DNA of 10,665 bases, taken from positions 1 to 10,665 of the forward strand of contig JAFOMV010000092.1 of NCBI GenBank assembly GCA_017418765.1. Direction: 5' to 3'. The position numbers and the translations under genes are program-made. Positions 6,975 to 10,665 of the stretch are shown here, in pieces. This DNA is from Ruminococcus sp. Lineage in GTDB: Bacteria; Bacillota_A; Clostridia; Oscillospirales; Ruminococcaceae. Numbering within the stretch: the stretch's first letter is position 1; every line of letters begins with the position of its first letter. Below the pieces are notes generated by a model. The model saw only the letters and a list, made by a program, of their open reading frames with translations. It was not told where the DNA came from and did not search any database.

Positions 6975-7003
6975 TTTTACTTTGAATCAAAAAGTGGTAT
7001 AAT
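6975..7003 (+). promoter_or_regulatory. Promoter of the MATE/COG0523 block
   Basis: A weak -35 TTTTAC (6975-6980), 17-bp spacer, and -10 TATAAT (6998-7003) preceded by TGG, an extended -10 element. It shares a divergent intergenic region with the GH16 promoter; the two -35 boxes are 16 bp apart. Confidence 0.72.
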
Positions 7004-7031
7004 AATATAGAATAAAAACGGAGGGATAAAT

Positions 7032-8426
7032 GTGAAAAAAACATCAAGAGATATGGATATGCTCAATGGCTCAATGGGAGATAAGATATTGCTGTTTGCT
7101 CTGCCTCTTGCGGTAACGGGAATACTTCAGCAGCTGTTCAATGCTGCGGATATTGCGGTAGTCGGCAGATTCGTCGGCAAGAACGCTATGGCGGCAGTAG
7201 GAAGCAATTCTCCTATAATCGCTCTTATTATCAGCTTGTTCACAGGTATATCCATAGGTGCAAATGTTGTAATTGCTAAATTTATCGGACAGAACAGAAA
7301 AGACGGAGTTAAACGTGCGGTACATACGGCCTTGCTTTTTGCCTTTCTCAGCGGCATAGTTTTTGCTGTTATATGCCTGCTTTTGTCGAAAAGCATACTG
7401 AGCCTTATGTCCATCCCCGAAAATGTATTTGACATGGCTCTGCTTTATTTCCGTGTGTACATTGCAGGAATGCCTGTCATACTGCTTTATGACTTTGCCT
7501 CGGCTATATTCAGAAGCAGAGGAAATACCCGTACACCGCTTATCTGTCTGCTTGTTTCGGGTATCATAAATGTGGTGCTGAATCTGTTTTTCGTCATTGT
7601 GCTGAAAATGACTGTAAACGGCGTAGCGCTTGCAACCGTGATTGCAAACCTGATAAGTTCCGCCCTTCTCATATGGTTCCTTTCACATGATGAATCAGAG
7701 GTGCATTTCAGTTTCAGAAGTCTTGGTATCGACAGATACACTCTGAAAGAAATGATAAGGATAGGACTTCCTGCCGGAGTTCAGGGCATGGTCTTTGCAC
7801 TGTCGAATATTCTGATACAGTCATCCATAAACAAGCTTGGTGAGGACGTAATGGCGGCTTCATCGGCGGCATTCAATATCGAGATATTCGCATACTACAT
7901 AATCAACGCTTTCGGTCAGGCCTGCACAACATTTGTGGGACAGAATTACGGCGCAGGAAAACCTGACAGATGCATAAAGGCTACAAGGATATCATTCATG
8001 CTGGATATGGTTTTCACTCTTGTTCTTTCGGGGCTGATACTTCTTCTCGGCAAACATCTTCTTGGCATTTTCAATGACGATCCTGTTGTTATAGAAACGG
8101 GCATGATAAGGCTGCGATATATCCTGATTGCAGAGGGTCTCAACGTTATTATAGAGATATGCTCAGGCTGCATGAGAGGCTACGGACGTTCTATGGTGCC
8201 TGCACTGCTTTGTATGGGCGGTATCTGCGGAGTAAGAATAACATGGATCTACACAGCTTTCAGGATGAAAAGCACTTTCCCGGTACTGCTGACAGCCTAT
8301 CCGATAAGCTGGGTTGTAACTGCGTTAGCACTGGCGATTGCGTATTTCTACATGAAGAATCACAGCATGAAGGACTTCTTCTCAGGGGATAAGAGCATCG
8401 TATATAAAGGAGCAGAAAATGACTAA
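7032..8426 (+). CDS. MATE-family multidrug/cation exporter
   Basis: 464 residues, normal length for the family. It is an inner-membrane protein with about 12 hydrophobic segments in two homologous halves. The N-terminus has the usual MATE opening: DMLNGSMGDKILLFALPLAV, then LQQLFNAADIAVVGRFVG, and GISIGANVVIAKFIGQ. The second half repeats the pattern (GLPAGVQGMVFALSNILIQS, then FGQACTTFVGQNYGAGK). Such proteins export organic compounds using a Na+ or H+ gradient; the substrate here is unknown. The start is GTG 7032 with GGAGGG (7020-7025) 6 bases upstream; the overlapping ATG at 7030 is followed at once by TGA and cannot serve. The stop overlaps the next gene by 8 bp, so the two are probably translationally coupled. 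Confidence 0.92.
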   Translation: MKKTSRDMDMLNGSMGDKILLFALPLAVTGILQQLFNAADIAVVGRFVGKNAMAAVGSNSPIIALIISLFTGISIGANVVIAKFIGQNRKDGVKRAVHTALLFAFLSGIVFAVICLLLSKSILSLMSIPENVFDMALLYFRVYIAGMPVILLYDFASAIFRSRGNTRTPLICLLVSGIINVVLNLFFVIVLKMTVNGVALATVIANLISSALLIWFLSHDESEVHFSFRSLGIDRYTLKEMIRIGLPAGVQGMVFALSNILIQSSINKLGEDVMAASSAAFNIEIFAYYIINAFGQACTTFVGQNYGAGKPDRCIKATRISFMLDMVFTLVLSGLILLLGKHLLGIFNDDPVVIETGMIRLRYILIAEGLNVIIEICSGCMRGYGRSMVPALLCMGGICGVRITWIYTAFRMKSTFPVLLTAYPISWVVTALALAIAYFYMKNHSMKDFFSGDKSIVYKGAEND

Positions 8427-9399
8427 AATAGATCTGATAACAGGTATCCTCGGTTCGGGAAAGACCACATTCATAAAAAAATATGCATCATATCTCATTG
8501 CAAAAGGCGAGCGCATAGCAATACTTGAAAATGATTTCGGAGCTGTAAATGTAGATATGATGATATTGCAGGATATCAGATGTGATAACTGCACTGTTGA
8601 AATGATAATGGGCGGCGGAGATCATGACTGCCATAAACGAAGATTCAAGACACAGCTCATTTCGCTTGGTATGCAGAACTATGACAGGGTCATAGTTGAA
8701 CCGTCCGGCATTTTTGATATGGATGAATTCTTCGATCTGCTGTATGAATCTCCGCTGGACAGATGGTTCACTATCGGCAGCGTTATAGGTATCACTGACG
8801 CAGAAATGGATGATGTTCTCTCAGATCAGATGGAGTATCTGCTTGCGTCGGAATCGGCCTGCTGCGGAAAGCTTCTTCTCAGCAAAACAGGCAGCATGAC
8901 CGCTTCACAGCTTGAAGAAAGGGCAGAGGCGATACTTTGCCATATCAACAGGGCTATGGAGAGTATAAAGTGCGACAGAAGGCTGAAAAGAGAAAATATC
9001 ACAGCTAAAAGCTGGGATGACCTTACAGATGATGATATGGATGCTCTTGAAAACTCGGGCTACGTTGGGGCGAGATATATCAAGAAATATAGTCCCGAAT
9101 CAATAAGAAGCGGCGTTCACTATTTCATGCATATAGATATTCCTGCCGATAAGATAGAAAATGTTATAACAGAAACTGTAAATGACAGAGAATGCGGCAG
9201 TATATTCCGCATAAAAGGCTCACTTCCTGACGGCAGGGGAGGATGGCTTAAAATAAATGCAACTAAGGAAAAAACAGAGACAGCACCTGTAAAAGAGGGA
9301 CAGCCTGTGCTGATTGTGATCGGGGATGAACTCGTTTTTGAACGTATAGACCATCACTTCAAAGAGTATAACCGTGATGATGAATATGTATCGATATAG
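8419..9399 (+). CDS. Divergent COG0523 (CobW/UreG-like) P-loop protein with altered metal and base-specificity motifs
   Basis: 326 residues, within the usual COG0523 range. Walker A is GILGSGKT (residues 9-16), followed by ENDFGAVNVD (37-46, normally NEFG-like) and VEPSG (93-97, the Walker B/ExxG region). Where the family has its metal-binding GCxCC, this protein has GGGDHDCH (65-72), keeping one Cys plus Asp and His. The usual NKxD base-specificity motif is SKTG (145-148), so guanine preference is doubtful. From about residue 213 a CobW_C-like domain is visible (VHYFMHID, SIFRIKGSLPDG). Family members are metallochaperones or metal-insertion GTPases in the cytoplasm; which metal or client applies here is unknown. 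Start: AAAGGAG (8406-8412) lies 6 bases before the ATG, inside the MATE gene. A Cys pair at 55 and 58 (CDNC) and one at 138-139 might add metal ligands. Confidence 0.85.
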   Translation: MTKIDLITGILGSGKTTFIKKYASYLIAKGERIAILENDFGAVNVDMMILQDIRCDNCTVEMIMGGGDHDCHKRRFKTQLISLGMQNYDRVIVEPSGIFDMDEFFDLLYESPLDRWFTIGSVIGITDAEMDDVLSDQMEYLLASESACCGKLLLSKTGSMTASQLEERAEAILCHINRAMESIKCDRRLKRENITAKSWDDLTDDDMDALENSGYVGARYIKKYSPESIRSGVHYFMHIDIPADKIENVITETVNDRECGSIFRIKGSLPDGRGGWLKINATKEKTETAPVKEGQPVLIVIGDELVFERIDHHFKEYNRDDEYVSI

Positions 9400-9452
9400 G
9401 CTGATGCCGATCTGTAACGGTTAGTACTTTATCTGAAAATCAGGAGAAAGAT

Positions 9453-10175
9453 ATGATTATCGAGAACAACATTCTGCAACGGTATCTGAAAAATGTATAC
9501 TTTATAGCAGGAACAGCATCTGCGGGAAAATCAGCAGCAGCTAAAATGCTCTCAGAGCGTTATGGCCTGATATTATTTGGAGAGGATCATCTCTCCAGAT
9601 TAACAGATGATCTCAAGGATATTGTTGTGTATTCACCTGAGTCCCATGAATTCCGCAGACACATCTCAGAACTTAGGGACGCAGGTGCTGAGGCAGCAGA
9701 GCTTATTTCTCTCTCTCGTGACAGAAAGGTCATTGCAGATACAAATATACCGCTTGATATCCTTCATGAAATAAGTGACCATGCTCATGTTGCCGTGATT
9801 CTTTCCAGACAGTGTGTGGATGCTGAAAAATACTATAATGATTATTCAGAAAGCGGATTCTTTACGCTGATACATGAAAACTGCGATACAGATACCAATG
9901 ATACCGTTTGTGATAAGCTGGCTGAACATTTCGGCTTAAAGCAGGAACAAGCCGATCGTATTGCACATTATGAAAGTCTCATGCAAAGGGTCATACATAT
10001 GAATGATGGAAATGATAAACAAAAGCTTCTTTGCGAACTTTCAGATTATTACAGCAGTCCTGAGTGGAAACTCGATTTTGCTGCTGACGAATCAGGGCGC
10101 CTGCCAAAGGAATTGAAACGGGGAGTATTATCAGAAGACGGACTCTATAATTTACTTGAAAATTTCAAAAGATAA
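9453..10175 (+). CDS. Uncharacterised P-loop kinase-like protein
   Basis: 240 residues, soluble. After a short N-terminal strand (NVYFIAG) comes a Walker A motif GTASAGKS (residues 20-27) and a layout like small-molecule kinases of the shikimate/nucleoside kinase fold. VIADTNIP (near residue 92) and VAVILSRQ (near 112) look like the second and third core strands, the first a possible Walker B region. The C-terminal half is acidic and helical, without recognised domains. I cannot name its substrate. Start: AGGAG (9442-9446) lies 6 bases before the ATG. It follows the COG0523 gene by 53 bp in the same direction with no terminator or obvious promoter between, so it is probably in the same transcript. 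No terminator is seen after it; a recombinase remnant begins directly downstream. Confidence 0.78.
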   Translation: MIIENNILQRYLKNVYFIAGTASAGKSAAAKMLSERYGLILFGEDHLSRLTDDLKDIVVYSPESHEFRRHISELRDAGAEAAELISLSRDRKVIADTNIPLDILHEISDHAHVAVILSRQCVDAEKYYNDYSESGFFTLIHENCDTDTNDTVCDKLAEHFGLKQEQADRIAHYESLMQRVIHMNDGNDKQKLLCELSDYYSSPEWKLDFAADESGRLPKELKRGVLSEDGLYNLLENFKR

Positions 10176-10187
10176 CATTTGCACTGT

Positions 10188-10380
10188 ATGAGGTTCGTGA
10201 ACGTACACAGCTTCAGACATTTTAATGCCTCCGTTCTGATCAACAACGGCGTTGATGTCAAGACGGTGCAGGGAGGGAGGTCATAGCTGCGCTACAACGA
10301 CAGCCGACGTTTATTCTCATCTTGATTTCAACAGCAAGGAGCATTCGGCGGAGATAATCTCCCATGTACTGGCGGTGTGA
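10188..10380 (+). pseudogene. Remnant of a tyrosine recombinase (phage-type integrase), C-terminal end, frameshifted
   Basis: Bases 10203-10271 translate to VHSFRHFNASVL...VKTVQ, the HxxRH box of tyrosine recombinases, and this frame stops at TAG 10284-10286. The next frame (from 10279) reads GHSCATTTADVYSHLDF and ends at TGA 10378-10380, giving the LGHSS-TTxxxYxH end with the catalytic Tyr. Seven bases (10272-10278) stand where nine would be expected for the residues between Q and GH, so a 2-base deletion in a GGGAGGGAGG purine run broke the gene. The N-terminal and core-binding parts are absent: the remnant starts right after the stop of the P-loop gene. It marks an old integration or recombination event. 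Confidence 0.8.
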
Positions 10381-10397
10381 TATTTATAACAATTAGG

Positions 10398-10427
10398 TTG
10401 ACTTTTTCCATCTGCTCATGGTATAAT
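10398..10427 (+). promoter_or_regulatory. Strong promoter of the Cys-rich gene at the right edge
   Basis: TTGACT (10398-10403), 18-bp spacer, TATAAT (10422-10427) preceded by TGG (extended -10). The start codon at 10456 is about 20 nt after the expected transcription start. Confidence 0.75.
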
Positions 10428-10455
10428 GATGAAAAGCAATGAAACAGGTGATTGT

Positions 10456-10665
10456 ATGAGTAAATCAATCAGTGTTGAGTTTTGCAGTTATTTCTGTAAA
10501 CATCGTCATTCTGAATTAAAGGACGGATGGTTACCTACCTGTGACGCGTATCCAAATGGATGCTACGGCAGTGATAATTATCTATTTGAGTTTAAAAGAG
10601 AATGTGCTAATGGAATTGGTTTTGAGCCTAATGAAAGAGCGAATTCAGCTTGGCTTAAACGAAGA
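10456..10665 (+). CDS. Small Cys-rich protein of unknown function, 3' end outside window
   Basis: The first 70 codons are seen and the frame stays open at the right edge. ATG 10456 follows AGGTG (10446-10450) by 5 bases, and a strong promoter sits just upstream, so this is very likely a real gene. The protein begins MSKSISVEFCSYFCKH and has Cys at 10, 14, 29, 36 and 49. The pair C10/C14, the TCDAYPNG segment (28-35) and ECANGIGFEPNE (48-59) resemble small, probably metal-binding proteins of clostridia with a C...CxAFPxGIP pattern, from memory only. There is no signal peptide or membrane segment in the visible part. It is more AT-rich than the genes to the left and lies beyond a recombinase scar, so it may be acquired DNA. 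Confidence 0.68.
   Translation, partial: MSKSISVEFCSYFCKHRHSELKDGWLPTCDAYPNGCYGSDNYLFEFKRECANGIGFEPNERANSAWLKRR

Noticed and set aside
9433..9443. CTGA-AAA-TCAG mini-hairpin before the P-loop gene
   Set aside because: Four base pairs only and overlapping the ribosome binding site; likely chance.
1..10665. CRISPR arrays, tRNA or rRNA genes, insertion-sequence ends, toxin-antitoxin pairs
   Set aside because: I looked for regularly spaced repeats, cloverleaf-like sequences, transposase motifs and small paired genes on both strands and saw none; the recombinase remnant is the only mobile-element sign.

Overview
The window looks like chromosomal DNA of a plant-fibre-degrading gut or rumen Firmicute, most likely a Ruminococcus or close relative. 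Supporting signs are strong AAAGGAG-type ribosome binding sites, sigma-A-type promoters, a secreted GH16 beta-glucanase with a dockerin-like calcium loop, a CE2-type acetylesterase and a large sugar-sensor/AraC regulator. The genus is inferred from gene content only.

Layout, left to right. (1) The 3' part of an acyl-CoA synthetase gene (2-667), closed by a clear intrinsic terminator. (2) A carbohydrate-related block (about 755-6960). It starts with a regulator that joins a LacI/periplasmic-binding-like sensor, a degenerate GGDEF-like domain and an AraC-type DNA-binding domain (872-3106), with its own promoter and a possible operator. Convergent to it is an apparently cytoplasmic CE2-like SGNH esterase (3115-4179). 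Transcribed divergently from that esterase is a second SGNH hydrolase, a lipoprotein with an unusual C-terminal membrane tail (4423-5406). Convergent to the lipoprotein is a secreted laminarinase-type GH16 enzyme with a C-terminal CBM4/9-like module (5418-6860). (3) A rightward block (7032-10175): a MATE exporter, overlapping by 8 bp a divergent COG0523/CobW-family P-loop protein, then an uncharacterised P-loop kinase-like protein. (4) A junction zone (about 10188-10380) with the broken C-terminal end of a tyrosine recombinase, split by a frameshift. It is followed by a strong promoter and the first 70 codons of a small Cys-rich protein that runs off the window.

How the genes may work together (inference): the GH16 enzyme cuts beta-1,3-type glucan outside the cell, the two SGNH esterases remove acyl groups from sugars outside and inside, and the regulator senses a sugar through its LacI-like domain. 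The MATE/COG0523/P-loop block is probably a separate unit.

The least ordinary items are the COG0523 protein with altered metal-binding and base-specificity motifs, the three-part regulator, the half-dockerin at the start of the GH16 enzyme, the doubly anchored SGNH lipoprotein and the recombinase scar. I do not see convincing evidence of a complete, wholly new multi-gene system.
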